Below, piece after piece: positions 23,307 through 35,276 of a DNA stretch of 64,000 bases. The translations under genes and the position numbers were made by a program. A model generated the notes under the pieces. The model saw only the letters and a program-made list of their open reading frames with translations. It was not told where the DNA came from and made no database searches. The stretch lies in assembly GCA_014529385.2 (NCBI GenBank), contig CM043957.1, positions 64,972,003 through 65,036,002 of the forward strand, given 5' to 3'. This stretch comes from Adiantum capillus-veneris (Eukaryota > Streptophyta > Polypodiopsida > Polypodiales > Pteridaceae). Numbering within the stretch: position 1 is the first letter of the stretch; every line of letters starts with the position of its first letter.

Positions 23307-24340
23307 ATGGCCGCTTCTGCTCCACCACGGATGGACTCCACTGAAGCCCCCTCGCCCAACACCGCGGAGCCGACCCTTTGACTTGCTCTTGTGCCAGAAG
23401 AGCAAGCGAACTTGATGGTCGAAATGGAGCGCTTGCAAGCCACTTCGGTTATCTGTAAGATCATTGGCACTCGGCCCAATTGGGGCGAGGTTCGAGACTT
23501 ACTACAAGCCCGTCTTCTCTCCAATGTGGGCAAGATCACCGATGTCCAGATCCTCAGGAGAGGGTACTACCAGGTCAAGTTTGAATCTTCAAATATGACG
23601 ACCAAGGTGATTTCGATGAGTCCACTCGGCATCAGAGCAGCTCAATCTTACTTTCGATGCTGGCATCACGGCTTTGACCCTACTACAAACGTGCTCGAGG
23701 AGGGCAGACTTACCGATTTCAGTCTGTTTCCCAGGCCTTAGGCGAGAGTACCATCTCCTCCTACCCAGGATTGGTTTCATGTTCGGGACAGCTTCAGTTG
23801 TGGCCAAGGCCGCAGGGTTACCTAATGTGCGGGTTCTCGTTCGTGACACTCACTGCCTCCCCAAGGTGGTACTGTTGCCTAGGGTAAGCGGGGGATGGAT
23901 CAGATAGAGTGTGGAGTACTTGGGTCTCCCGAACCAGTGTTTCATATGCAGGAAGATGGGCCATATGGCAATGGCATGTCCTTGCAGGAGACCTCCACCC
24001 ACAGTGCATGCGCAGCCTCCCAAGGTTGAGCATGCCAAGCAGCCAGGTACATAGGATGCACAGGCTGGTTCTTCAACAGAGACCAGTGACCAGCCAGCTG
24101 ATGGTTGGCAGCAGGTGCCTGGCCGCCACCGTCAGGGGAGAGCTTACCCCACCGTACTTCCTGGTGGCCGACCTGTTGCAGCTCAGCAGCACTGGGTTCC
24201 GATTGGGAACCATTTTGACCCCTTCGGCACGGCCTGCTTGAGAAGGCCCCGTTCATTTTTGTTTCTCCACCACTGCTATAGTCAAAGAAATCCCAACGTC
24301 TGCGAATGTGGAAGCTGGTCAGACCTCTGGGGACCGCTGG
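23307..24340 (+). pseudogene. LINE ORF1 (DUF4283-like, zinc knuckle)
   Basis: A start at 23307 (MAASAPPRMDST) is followed by TGA at about 23379, then the same frame continues: TSVICKIIGTRPNWGEV, ILRRGYYQVKFES and YFRCWHHGFDP. This order resembles the RRM-like DUF4283 region of plant LINE ORF1. After frame changes near 23740 and a stop near 23906 there is a CCHC knuckle CFICRKMGHMAMAC (about 23939-23980). A Gln- and Pro-rich tail follows. ORF1 proteins bind the LINE RNA. Several shifts make this a relic. Confidence 0.7.
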
Positions 24341-25146
24341 AAAGGGAGAAGTGAGCACCAAAAAAGGCGGCCTCAGATGGGGCTGTCCCTCACGAGCCAC
24401 ATGGCTCATAGCGAAAGCACTACCACGAGAATGTCTCGCGGCAAAAGCGTGGCCAGTACCGTGTGTCTGAGGAGGAGTGGCAGAAGGGTTGGGAGACAAG
24501 GCTGTGGGCCCCATCGGGGAGAGAGGAGGGGTGGGGGGGGAAGGTGGAGGTGGAGGAGGGGGAGGAGGCGGGGGAGGGAGGGCGACAGCGGCTGAGGGAG
24601 GAGGAGGCTTCACTCGGTTTCTGGGTGATTCCTCTCCTGACTTGGAGGAGGATAGCTTTCGAGTCCATGTCCTGTTTCTTGCAGCTAGAGGCAGTGAGGC
24701 CCTGGACACAGTGGTGGGTTTCTCCTTTTCGTTGTGTGGTAGGGATGTCACTGTGGACCCAGCACACAGTCATGGACTGGCTCCAGAACCAGGCTACTGA
24801 GTTATCACACCACACAAGGGACTTAGCAGTGACAGACCTAGTGCAGACACTTTGGCCTCTGCCAAGTTCATCGTGACATTTCCAGATGCAGCGGGTTGTA
24901 GGCGCATTGTGGTGCATTTGTTTGCTGAGACTCAGTGCCCTCTGTGTCATGTTTTTGTGCATGAGGATTCTTGAACGGAGGATGTATCCCTTTGGGCTAC
25001 ACGCTCGGCTTGGGCCTGGGCAAGACAGTCACTTCTTGCGCGCTTGTCTAGAGGTCGTTTGGATGCGGATTACTCCCCATACAAACCGGCCTCAAAGATA
25101 GCGAGGTTGGATGTTGTTGTAGCATCTCTTTTCTCTCACTGACTCC
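24341..25146 (+). other. LINE ORF1-ORF2 spacer, G-rich tract
   Basis: A GGGGGA/GGAGG-rich stretch at about 24515-24605 dominates; open frames on both strands here are compositional. Between 24606 and 25146 there are broken ORF1-type remnants and then the start of ORF2. Confidence 0.4.
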
Positions 25147-25910
25147 ATGAGGATCATCTCATGGAATGTGCAGAAATTAGGAGGGCCCCAGTTTCAGTGT
25201 CAGAGGGGTCGGCTGTGTCACAAGCTGCAGAGATGCCTTGTGGGTGGTGAGATTGATGTTCTTATGCTGCAGGAGCATCATCTTTGTGAGAGCCACATTC
25301 GATGTTGTAGTCAGATTTTGCGTGGTTGCTATGATACTTTTTGGTCAGCTGCTTTTGGACCTGGAGGCATCCAGGGTGGGGTATGTATGACCATTGTGGA
25401 CTCTTTGCAGCAAGCCATTGGGCAGGGGGATTATTGTGCCAGATAGGGCTCAGTGGATTACTATGCAAGTTTAGGGTTACCTGATGGGTTTCGTGAACAT
25501 TTACGCACCCAATGTGGCGAGCGCACGTGCAGAGTTTTGGGCTCACATTGTAGAGTCTCTACCGCAGGCAGAGCAATGGTGCATTGGGAGAGACTTCAAC
25601 ATGTTGGAGGACCCAATTGATAGGGTTAGAGGTAGCCATACTACTGTGCATGGTGATGAGTTGGCAGCTTGGGAGAGGTTATGTATGACTCTATGGGTTT
25701 CAGATGTGTGGCAGCATTCTAGCTTTGTGAGGCCACCTAACAGCTTGGGGCCTTCTCTCGTTCGGACCGTCGAGTGGGAGGAGTGAATTTATCTCGGATA
25801 GATCGCTTCTACACTAGTGATCACTTCTGTGACTTGGGAGGGATTATTGGCATTTTGGTTGGGACTTCCTTTTCGGACCATGCACCAATGATCCTCACAG
25901 TGGACTGATA
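25147..25910 (+). pseudogene. LINE ORF2 endonuclease (EEP family)
   Basis: ORF2 starts MRIISWNVQKLGG at 25147, with the catalytic Asn, then DVLMLQEHHL with the metal-binding Glu. After a stop at 25444-25446 and a frame change, the core continues from 25484: NIYAPN, CIGRDFNMLED (the GDFN motif, here GRDFN), and after another shift RIDRFYTSDHF and SDHAPMILTVD with the catalytic Asp-His pair. This is an APE-type endonuclease that nicks target DNA for reverse transcription. The extra Arg in the GDFN motif and the frame breaks indicate loss of function. Confidence 0.85.
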
Positions 25911-26249
25911 GGCAGAGGAGGGGGATCACGATGCTATGCATCCCAAAGAGGGTCTTGCTGGACTCTGCGCTCAGAGAGCAAGTGGAGGCTCTTTGGACAA
26001 AGAGCTTAGACGTATAGGAATCTCCTACTGACATGGTGTCCTCAGGACTTTCTCATCTTAGTTGGATCTTTCTCCAGGAGTCTTCGGCTTTCCTGGCTGC
26101 AGTAAGAGAGGAGGAGTAGCGCCTCTGATGCGGTGTTGCTTCCTTGCAGAGGATGCAAGAGCAGCATCCAAATAGTCCTTGGTTGGAGAAGCAGTTACAG
26201 CAGGCTTGCTAGGAGCTCGTCAGCACACCGGAGAGGTGCCATGAGTTTG
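25911..26249 (+). pseudogene. LINE ORF2 linker before RT (first fragment)
   Basis: Region between endonuclease and RT, with several stops. It ends at 26249 where the gag-protease gypsy element is inserted; its last five bases GTTTG are the duplicated target. Confidence 0.6.
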
Positions 26250-26545
26250 TGTTAACCCTCACGGCTCACGGACACCCCATCACCTACGACGGACGTGTAT
26301 TATGTATTCGGTAGAGTCAGGTACCGGGCTTGTCGGACCAATAGGAAAAGGGTAAGAGTGATCGCCGATGAGAGGCGCACTTTAACTTGGACATTCAAGG
26401 GATTAGTTGGTTAAGCATGGGTGCCCAAGTGTGAATGGGGTGAGCTCCTATAAAAGCCAACTAAACCTAATTTTTACTCATTCTCTCATTTGTGCAATAG
26501 AAGAGTGCTCTTGCTCCATCTCCATCTTCTTCTTCTTCACCTCCT

Positions 26546-26577
<32 letters not shown>

Positions 26578-26832
26578 GGAGGGAGAGTGTGTGTGCGATC
26601 GAGCATTACGAAGGCACGACGGCGGCGAAGCGATTGAGCGCGGCACGACTGCAGCTTCTTCTTCATCGCGGCGAGGAATCCACCACGAAGGCGAGCGTAG
26701 AGCGGTGAGTGACACACCCTTTGTTCTCTTGAGCTTGCTAGTTTAGGCTTGTTGTGTGCTTGGAGCCGTTTGTGGCTCGCACACGGTGTATTGGCAAGTC
26801 CCTTGCTTCGACAGTGCGGCAAGGAGCGCACA
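26250..26832 (+). repeat. 5' LTR of gag-protease element
   Basis: 583 bp, TGTTAACCC to GAGCGCACA. It includes (GT)n(GA)n at 26546-26580. Confidence 0.9.
26449..26456 (+). promoter_or_regulatory. TATA box in 5' LTR
   Basis: TATAAAAG, repeated at the same place in the 3' LTR (34868-34875). It is a good candidate for the element's promoter. Confidence 0.6.
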
Positions 26833-26836
26833 TTTT

Positions 26837-26854
26837 TGGCGTCGCTGTCGGGGA
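26837..26854 (+). promoter_or_regulatory. primer binding site, tRNA-Asp type
   Basis: TGGCGTCGCTGTCGGGGA, four bases after the LTR end. It matches the complement of a plant tRNA-Asp 3' end (TGGCGCCGTTGCCGGGG) at 14 of 17 positions; the differences are C/T exchanges. Confidence 0.7.
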
Positions 26855-28046
26855 TATGCCCTACACTAAGCTCGGTTAGCACTTTACGCTTCCTTGTGGT
26901 GCAATTTCTATCATAAGAAAGGCAGGGAAGGAGTGTGTGGAGATTTTTGTTTTTTGCGTTTTCTGCATTTTCTGTCAAGTTTCAATTTCTGTTATTGTCT
27001 GCGTTTTTTCAATTTCTGCAATTTCTGCATTTTCAAGTTCGGCGTTTTCAATTTCTGCAATTTCAATTCTGTATTTTCAATTTCTGCAATTTCCGCATTT
27101 CCGCGTTTTTCCAATTTCTGCAATTTTCGCAAATTCTGCATTTCGGCGTTTTCAATTTCTGCAATTTTCTGCATTTCTGCGTTTTTCAATTTTCTGCATT
27201 TCTGCAATTTTCTGCAATTCTGTATTTTTTCAATTTTCTGCATTTCTGCATTTTCAATTTCCGCGTTTTCAATTTCTGTATTTTCTGCATTAAAAAAAAA
27301 AAGTTTTTTTTGAAAAAAAAAATAAAAAAATAAAAAATAAATAAAAAAATCGAAAAATAAAAACGCGAGCGAGCGGCGGCTAAATTTTTCGAAAATAAAA
27401 AACGTGAGTCTTAAAACGGACGGGTTGGTTTGTATAAAAGGTAGATCGGGATCATTTTCCCAAGCCCAAGCCCAAGCCCAGGCCCAAGCCTCAATCCTCA
27501 GACTTATGATATATACTAAACTCACTCTTATATATATACCCTACTCCCTCAAGAGAGAATGAGAGCATGTGGGACAAGTCCTCCACTCTCCTCCTTTCTC
27601 TTCCCACTTGCACCCTTAGACTTTCTAGTTTGGGCCTAGTTCCCTACTGGAAATTGACAGTTTTAGGGATTCCGAGGGCATAGAGTGACCAAACGGAGGG
27701 CTGTAAAGCACGGCACGACCCTCTGACCGATACGCTCGTTTCGAGCTATCACACGGCCCATTCCACGACACGCTCTAAAAAATCTAGCAAAAAAACAAAC
27801 AAAAAACACGCTAAAAACTAGTCACAAGGCCTCCTAGAGCAGCTTTTCGACACCTTAGGGTATCAAAAGCACATGCACTTACGCTCTGGGCGGGTGCTAG
27901 AACACGAGCATATTTAGGGTGCCTCTGTTTATACGGACACCCATTACCCATCCACGATAAGCTCTAGACCCTCAGCGGAGACACAAGGTAGCACCACCCA
28001 AGACCCTAAAATAGCCGCTAGTGATTCCTCCTCCGACTCAGAAATC
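26855..28046 (+). repeat. leader with TTTCTGCAATTTTC-type minisatellite
   Basis: From 26935 to 27290 a short degenerate motif of TTTCTGCA and ATTTTC words is repeated many times. An A-rich/T-rich run (27291-27360) and a (CCCAAG)n tract (27458-27489) follow. The remaining part to the gag start is AC-rich with short stop-punctuated frames. Confidence 0.7.
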
Positions 28047-31000
28047 ATGGAAGCATACTCTACCCAAAACACTGAGAGAGAAGGCCATGCACCTCCCGAA
28101 GCTCCACAGCCTAGTACTAGTATGTTTAGCCGTTTCATGGAAACATTAGGTAGAGCTACTCGCTCGGAACCTGATGCAAATGAAGCACACGAAGGGGGTG
28201 GGGAAGTGGAATCTCCTTTCACATCGCACGTGGACCCCACACCCCCAAAGAGTGTCCATGTGGATATCCTACCAACTTCTTACCAAGAAGGCCCTGTTGA
28301 GCTGCCTCCTTCAGAAGTTCCCTCTAGAGTACCGTTGGTGACAAGTAAAACCACGGGGAGCAACATTGCTTCTACCTCACAAGAAACCGTTAACACGTCG
28401 ACTCTAGAAGGATTGTTCATTAATGATCATTGGACATACGACCTCCACACTGAGGTGTTGACGGATCTACACTCTGGCCACGCCTACCATGTAGGATGGA
28501 TAGAGATTGTACAATCCACCTCTAGTGCCACGAGCATCGAAGATCAACAGAAAATGATCTGTAATGTTATCCATGGCATTATTCAATCAGAAAGGCAAAA
28601 CCGAGGGGTAAATATACTCTCAAGTGGCCCCATGAGATTTCTGGATACAAGCAAGGCTCAACAGCCTACTCTATCACAAATGGAGACTCCTCTAATGAGC
28701 CCCATGGACCCATCTTACGTCATTTCACTTGGGGTCTCTATGCAATCTGAGCCTCCGAGCGAAAACTTTAGCTTCCCTAACTTGGCTCAACCCTCTATTA
28801 AGGAAAACCCAGTGCTCACTCCAGGGATAAGCCTGACAGAGAATGTACCGATGACATCTACGGTTAGCGCAGTGCCACTACCTAGTGTCGTAGTACCTAA
28901 TATGGGGCCTCGACCATATGTGCCTCTAGCCCCTTATGCACACATGGCCCCCACACCTCCAATTGTACCACTTGCTTATGCTCCTCGAGTGCCGCTCCCT
29001 AGCTCTTATCCGAGTGGACCTATGCCCGGTTATGTTCCATATCCTGCATCATCCACACATATGCCAAGACCGGTACCCGTCCCTCTCCCACATATGATTC
29101 CAAGAGTACCTCCACCGGCCCTGCCTCCTCACATAGGTGACTTGGCAGCGTTTGCTCAAACCATAGGTCGATCTATCGCGGAAAATATGCGTCATGCATC
29201 TGATAGAGAGCCTAGAAGTAAGGCAGTACAAATTGCCAAACTCATGCAAAAATTCAATGGGGACGAAGATGATAGGAAACACATTGAAGTGTTTGAACAA
29301 GTATGTGATTCCTTAGGGGAACGCAACGAACTACATAAGTGAAATGCCTTAAGCTTGACATTAAGTGGGAAGGCTGGAGATTGGTATAGGACCCTAAGGG
29401 TGGACGAGAAAACAATCTACCCTACCCTTCGAAGGTTGTTTCTAAAGGAGTACATACGAGAAGGTGTGCTTTGGGGTGTAGCATCTCAGCTACAGAAGGC
29501 CGAACGTAAGGAAGGAGAGTCAGTAAGGGACTTCATTAGTCGTCTAAAGCACTTAAACTCTCGCTGCCCTGTAAATGAGCGCTTCAACAATAACCAACTG
29601 CTTGATCGATTCATTCGAGGGTTGAGGAATGAAGGAATCTATAATGGACTAGTGATTAGAGGTATCACAACCTGGAAAGATGTCACTGCCAATGCAATCC
29701 AATTAGAGGACAACTTGATGATAGCAGGCATGACGGTGTCTACTGACACGAGATCCACTAGCTCACAAGCCATTGAGTATGAACCCATGACTGCAAAGCC
29801 CATTGCCAATGAGCCAAAGGTATTTGAGACATTCTTGACAGACCTCACCAAGGCAATCCAAGAGTCTCTTAAGGATAATCGACCCCCTCAAAATAGTCAC
29901 ATGTATCCAAGAAGGGAGCAACAATGGTGCTCCATTTGCTTAGGTCCACATAGCACTAGTGAGTGCCCTACGTTTAGAGTAAAATTTAATGGAACTTGCA
30001 ACGCATGTGGTAGGTATGGTCACCAAGCTAAGGATTGTTTAATGATCAAACGTATGATGGCAAATAGACCACCTGTAGCCTGGACGGATGCGCCTCGAGC
30101 TCCTGTATTGATGCCTACTCCACCTGTTGAGCAACTACCGCAACACATGGTCCCTAGATCTCAAAATGTTGTACAAGCTACACCGTTACCACCTCCTGTG
30201 CTAGGACCGCAGCCCCCGCATCCAAGAGTCGCCCCTATGAACCAAGTGGGTTGCGAGCCATCAAATGCTTATGCAGATGGCTGTGAGGAGGAAATAGACA
30301 CTAGTATTGCCTATGGACTTGATACATTGGAAGAATGTCCTATATACTACATGGAAGATTGTTGGGGACAAGTCAAGCCGGTTTATCAAGCTGTTGCTGT
30401 CGCATCCAGAGGTCAAAATATCAACACCCAGGCTAGGAGGCCACCTCTTCAATGCTACGAGTGTGGTGGACCACATCGAGCAGCGGAGTGCCCTATTAGG
30501 CTGCAAAAGAATGCTGCACAGATGCAAATGAATCAAGGGAGCACGTCTGCAATGCCAATACTCACATGTAATCGTTGTGGCATAGATCACTTGATTGCCC
30601 AATGCCCCTATAATCCAAATGCGCCTAAAATCACACCCCTAAATTTGGTCGAAATTGCTAGTGTGACATCGCCAATACCACCCGTCGCACCCGCTTATGC
30701 GATTACACGGTCCATGCTTCAAGGGCCAGGCCATATCCTCGAAGAGAGAGATACCGCGTCAGTTATCCAAGCAAAGAAAAAGAAGACACAAAGGAAGAAG
30801 TCGCAGAATACGGAAAATTCAAAGCCAAGTTCCAAAACAAACATAGGAACAGGAGATGACCCCGTGTATATGAATGACCTCGAGGATGATTCAGATTCAG
30901 TCGAGACAATGGAGACTAGAACCAATGCCACAAAGGGAAAGACCGACAAAGAAAACCGTAACATGGAACCAAATGAAAACCGAATAAGAGAAAATCATAA

Positions 31001-33053
31001 AGAGCCTCTGAAAACACCACAAGTGTTTCCAAATCCAATCCAAGACCCCCAAGATAAACCGCAGGGGCAAAAAGGGAAGAATCGTAAAAAGAAGATTGGG
31101 ACGTACCCAAACCCAATAGACGAGATTGAGCAGGTGAAACATCTAAGAGGTTTAGTGGAGGAGACTCAAAGGAAACTAGAACCAGAACCCATGCAGGTCA
31201 AAATTCATGACACAGTGTTTCCCACGCAAGTTCATCCACCCCACATGAACCATAGACCGTTAGCCATATCTAGTATCATCCAAGAAGGGAGTGAGGACGG
31301 GACATCAGAAACTGAGCATACACCCTTCTTGTTGGAAAGGATGTTTAACGAAGGAATACCTGATCCCATTGAGGAATATGAGATTCCATCCTCACCAGTT
31401 CCTAGTCAAGGACCTACACCCTGCAAAACGCCAATGAATGTTGCCAAACTAGTGGACTTCATGTCTTCTGAGGTCCGAACCACGATCATAGCAAAGCTGT
31501 ATGGAGATCCTGAGTTATTCCTTGCACTTCGAGCATTCCTTAACGGAGAGCTACGAACGGGATTACCGTAGTTTGCACAACCAAATAGGCCTGACTCGAT
31601 TATGATTGATGAGGAAAATCATGTGCAATCACTTGACTTAGATGGACACGAGTCTGTGATCGAGGTACCCATTAACGAATTAGGGCAGTATTTTGAAGGC
31701 GACGAGTCTAATGCGACCCTACCCATCACTACCAAGGGATTAACTATAAAGGGAATTCTTGATGGTGGTGCGGGAGTTAGCATCGTTACAAAAGATTGTT
31801 GGGAATCCATGGGAAAACCCCGCCTCAGTGTTACTAACATTGTGGTAAAGATGGCAAATGGTACCATAGCCAAACCTATGGGGATGCTCAAGGATCTTAA
31901 GATCAAAGTTCTAGGACACAAGGTACGACATACGTTCATTGTAATGGATTTCTCTAAACACCTTATGTCATATGAAATGATTTTAGGACGACCATTCATG
32001 AGGGAAGCACAAATGGTTCACGATTGGTCTAAAAATCATGTCTATTTGCAATTCCAAGACTCTGTCCTTAGAGTGGATTTGGTGACTGGTAAGGTACACC
32101 CCTTAGGGAGTAAAACCATTATTGATCATCGCTCTGACACCACAGTTCACTCGGCCCCACTACAATATTGTTACACTTGTAAGAAGGATAGAGACATTGG
32201 CCAAGATTCTCCTTATATGGATGTGTTACCGGGTATGACGGAATCAGACAATGTGGATTGGGTCCACCTAGCATCAACCATAGACACTTGGGGAAATAGG
32301 GGGACGACCTGGGTAACACCTGAGGGGGATGAAATGCCTATACCCTTAAATATGCTACAAGCAATGCATATCGCTTCTGACAAGACTCATCCTAAGGTAA
32401 CGAAGAAAACATACAAGTGGGTCCCTAAAGCTTCTTTAGTGACCATAGCTAGTGCTAAAAAACAGAAGCCTTGTAAGAAACGTACCACTCGCTCCAAGAA
32501 AAGAAAGAAAATGTTGCGTTGCATTCCTAAACGACTATTGGAATCCCAAGGATACTATGAAGGAAATGATCAAATCTGGGTGCCCAAACGTAAAGTGTAC
32601 TCTTACCTGTCACCTGGCCCATGTAAACCCAATCCTGTGGCTCCAAAACAAATTGAAAATCGCGGAAAGGAAAAAATCATGGAATGTTACACACCCGTTC
32701 TAGAGCTAGTTTGGGTACCAAAGAAAGAACGATTTGTTCCACCTAGCTCAGGAAGGGGGGAGTCCCATGAAGATTCTAGCTGCTCATGTAATACATCCAT
32801 AGAGGTACAAGCTTCTACACAGCCTCCATCTATAGTAGTGGACCTCCATGAAGCTACAAAAGAATCCACACCTCCCAGTGTTCAAGAATCACCTGATGAA
32901 CCACTTCAAGTTCGATCCTGGGAGAGTACCTTACCACCCTTGCAACTTGACGAGGCACCTAGGGTAATAGAAAACTACTGGCAAAAATCCTCACCTATTA
33001 CCAACTGGAACAATTGGTTTCAAACGGTGGCAAGCTCATTTCAAACGGTATGA
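28047..33053 (+). pseudogene. gag-protease polyprotein with four zinc knuckles
   Basis: One reading frame of about 1,668 codons starting MEAYSTQ, interrupted by only two nonsense codons: TGA 29340-29342 (replacing Trp) and TAG 31569-31571 (replacing Gln). A Pro-rich N-terminal part (about residues 280-370) precedes the retrotransposon gag domain (LSGKAGDWYRTLR to FNNNQLLDRFIRGLRNEG, about 29355-29640). Four zinc knuckles follow: CSICLGPHSTSEC, CNACGRYGHQAKDC, CYECGGPHRAAEC and CNRCGIDHLIAQC; three have CX2CX3HX4C spacing instead of CX2CX4HX4C. A Lys-rich linker leads to an aspartic protease (ILDGGAGVSIV, about 31758; MILGRPFMREA, about 31978). The C-terminal 350 residues are Lys- and Pro-rich without a known domain. 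Confidence 0.85.
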
Positions 33054-34668
33054 TCTACCCAAGGAAGGGGGGAGTGTTTGCTGACTGTCATCATTCACTT
33101 GCTTCCCTCTCAACCTTTTTCCCTGACCTCTATATCTCCAATCTTAGGGAATGTACATATAAAGCTTTATACTCACAAAAAACAAAAAAATAAAGAGCAA
33201 GAGCAATTAGCAAACGAGTATGCACATTAAAGTCAAAACATTGACTCAGACCTACACATGTCACATCTGGTACAGTGAAACAGAAACCTATGCCATGAAA
33301 CACCTTTGATCCTCATCACTTGAGTGATGGAGGGTAGGTAAGATTAGTACGATAGGAGTGTTTCTGTTTTAGAGTTGAGTGATTAGCAAAGATCTCTTTT
33401 CCCACTAATGTGCCTCCTGGAGGTAGTCCTTTTGTTTTCTAGTGTGTACAGGAGCGTGTTGCTATTGATAGGATTTGGACCTTCATGGAACCTTCAAATC
33501 AAGCACGACCATCAACACAAACAGGTGTTTCTTGTCCATTAGCATTGCCGTTATATTTTTGCATCTATGACTGTCTGCTTTGATTGTGATTGGTAGCATA
33601 ATATTCAGCTCATTTGCTTAGTATCAAACATTTAATTCAATGTAATGTTTTGTCATAATCACTTGTCTAGGTGTAAAAATCAAGCAGTCTGACTAAGCTA
33701 GTTTGACCAAGTTAGGTGTTAGAGATCTTCTCTTGATACCATGGGGAATGCCTTCCTAATAAGCAATGGTTACTTAGGTTCTTAATCCGATTTAGGCAGC
33801 ATTGTATGAAATGTACTAGGACTTTCTAGTGGGCTTAACCCTATCGACCTTTAGCTTAAGTATTATAAAGGGAGTTTACTAATGTGATGAGCCTGGGGAG
33901 TGTAACAGTGTTATATGAGCCCCCAAAGTTACAAAATTAAAATGCTGAAAATGAACAAACAAAAAATCAAAGTGCCACAATGTAAAATTTTAAGCTGGAA
34001 GAGAAATCTCAGCTTGATTTGGTACTTCACTCACATGTATCGCCTATGGTACTAGAGCCCTAGAGGTTCCCAGTGTGGGCGCTTTTCCTTGAAAAGCAAA
34101 AAACCCAAGGCATACAAAATAAGCACACACATCATAATTGAATCAATGTGAAAAGACTTTGGGGAGTCAAAGAAAAAGTAATCAGTCAGGCGATGATTTT
34201 ATGAGAAATTCCTTTTATGGTAGCTTAACTACAAAGTCTTCTAGGTATAGCCTCTAGTCAGCCCTCGAACATGAATACTTGGCTCTCGCGATTAAACAAC
34301 TTAATTGACCACAGAAAATTAAGAAGCTTACCCATGGTATTAATATTCGATCTCTAGTGCCTTTCGACCGTCAAATTAGCGACCCCAGACTTGTTTAATT
34401 TTTTACCTTTACATCTGTTTATGCATTTGATTACATTGCAATTTAATGTTCATTGCTAACAAATTGTTTGAAATTCTTTTACCAATCAATTTGTCTACCT
34501 AAAACTGCATATGCTTTTTATGAGAATGCAATTACTGTGCCAATGTTGTTTGATTTTGCAGTGACTGAAGAAGGCTAAGGACATTCATCTCAAATGCTCT
34601 TCCACCTCGACGAACCAGCTTCAACTCAATAGCTTCCGAGGACGGAATCTACATCAGGAAGGGGGGCA
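33054..34668 (+). other. 3' non-coding region of gag-protease element, polypurine tracts
   Basis: No reading frame of note. GGAAGGGGGGA occurs at 32750, 33063 and (as AGGAAGGGGGG) 34656; the last one adjoins the 3' LTR and is the working polypurine tract. The rest is AT-rich. Confidence 0.6.
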
Positions 34669-34963
34669 TGTTAACCCTCACGGCTCACGGACACCCCATC
34701 ACCTACGACGGACGTGTATTATGTATTCGGTAGAGTCAGGTACCGGGCTTGTCGGACCAATAGGAAAAGGGTAAGAGTGATCGCCGATGAGAGGCGCACT
34801 TTAACTTGGACATTCAAGGGATTAGTTGGTTAAGCATGGGCGCCCAAGTGTGAATGGGGTGAGCTCCTATAAAAGCCAACTAAACCTAATTTTTACTCAT
34901 TCTCTCATTTGTGCAATAGAAGAGTGCTCTTGCTCCATCTCCATCTTCTTCTTCTTCACCTCC

Positions 34964-35028
<65 letters not shown>

Positions 35029-35271
35029 TGTGCGCGATCGAGCATTACGAAGGCACGACGGTGGCGAAGCGGTTGAGCACGGCACGACTGCAGCTTCTTC
35101 TTCATCGCGGCGAGGAATCCACCACGAAGGCGAGCGTAGAGCGGTGAGTGACACACCCTTTGTTCTCTTGAGCTTGCTAGTTTAGGCTTGTTGTGTGCTT
35201 GGAGCCGTTTGTGGCTCGCACACGGTGTATTGGCAAGTCCCTTGCTTCGACAGTGCGGCAAAGAGCACACA
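34669..35271 (+). repeat. 3' LTR of gag-protease element
   Basis: 603 bp, TGTTAACCC to GAGCACACA. Longer GT and GA runs (34965-35020) account for most of the length difference from the 5' LTR. Confidence 0.9.
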
Positions 35272-35276
35272 GTTTG

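Larger units (their letters stand above)
26250..35271 (+). mobile_element. Ty3/gypsy-like LTR element with gag-protease only (non-autonomous)
   Basis: LTRs at 26250-26832 and 34669-35271 are flanked by the 5-bp duplication GTTTG (26245-26249 and 35272-35276). A tRNA-Asp-like primer site follows the 5' LTR and a polypurine tract AGGAAGGGGGG (34656-34666) precedes the 3' LTR. Inside there is a single gag-protease reading frame; no reverse transcriptase, RNase H or integrase was found. The LTRs differ by only about seven substitutions in 560 comparable bases plus microsatellite length, so the insertion is fairly recent. It would depend on another element for replication. Confidence 0.9.

Noticed and set aside
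24420-24962. Pro-rich minus-strand ORFs opposite LINE ORF1
   Set aside because: They mirror the G-rich tract of the plus strand and have no independent support.
28047-28400. Minus-strand ORF 27944-28240 opposite gag
   Set aside because: It is a shadow of the gag frame; the plus frame has the gag domain and consistent extension.
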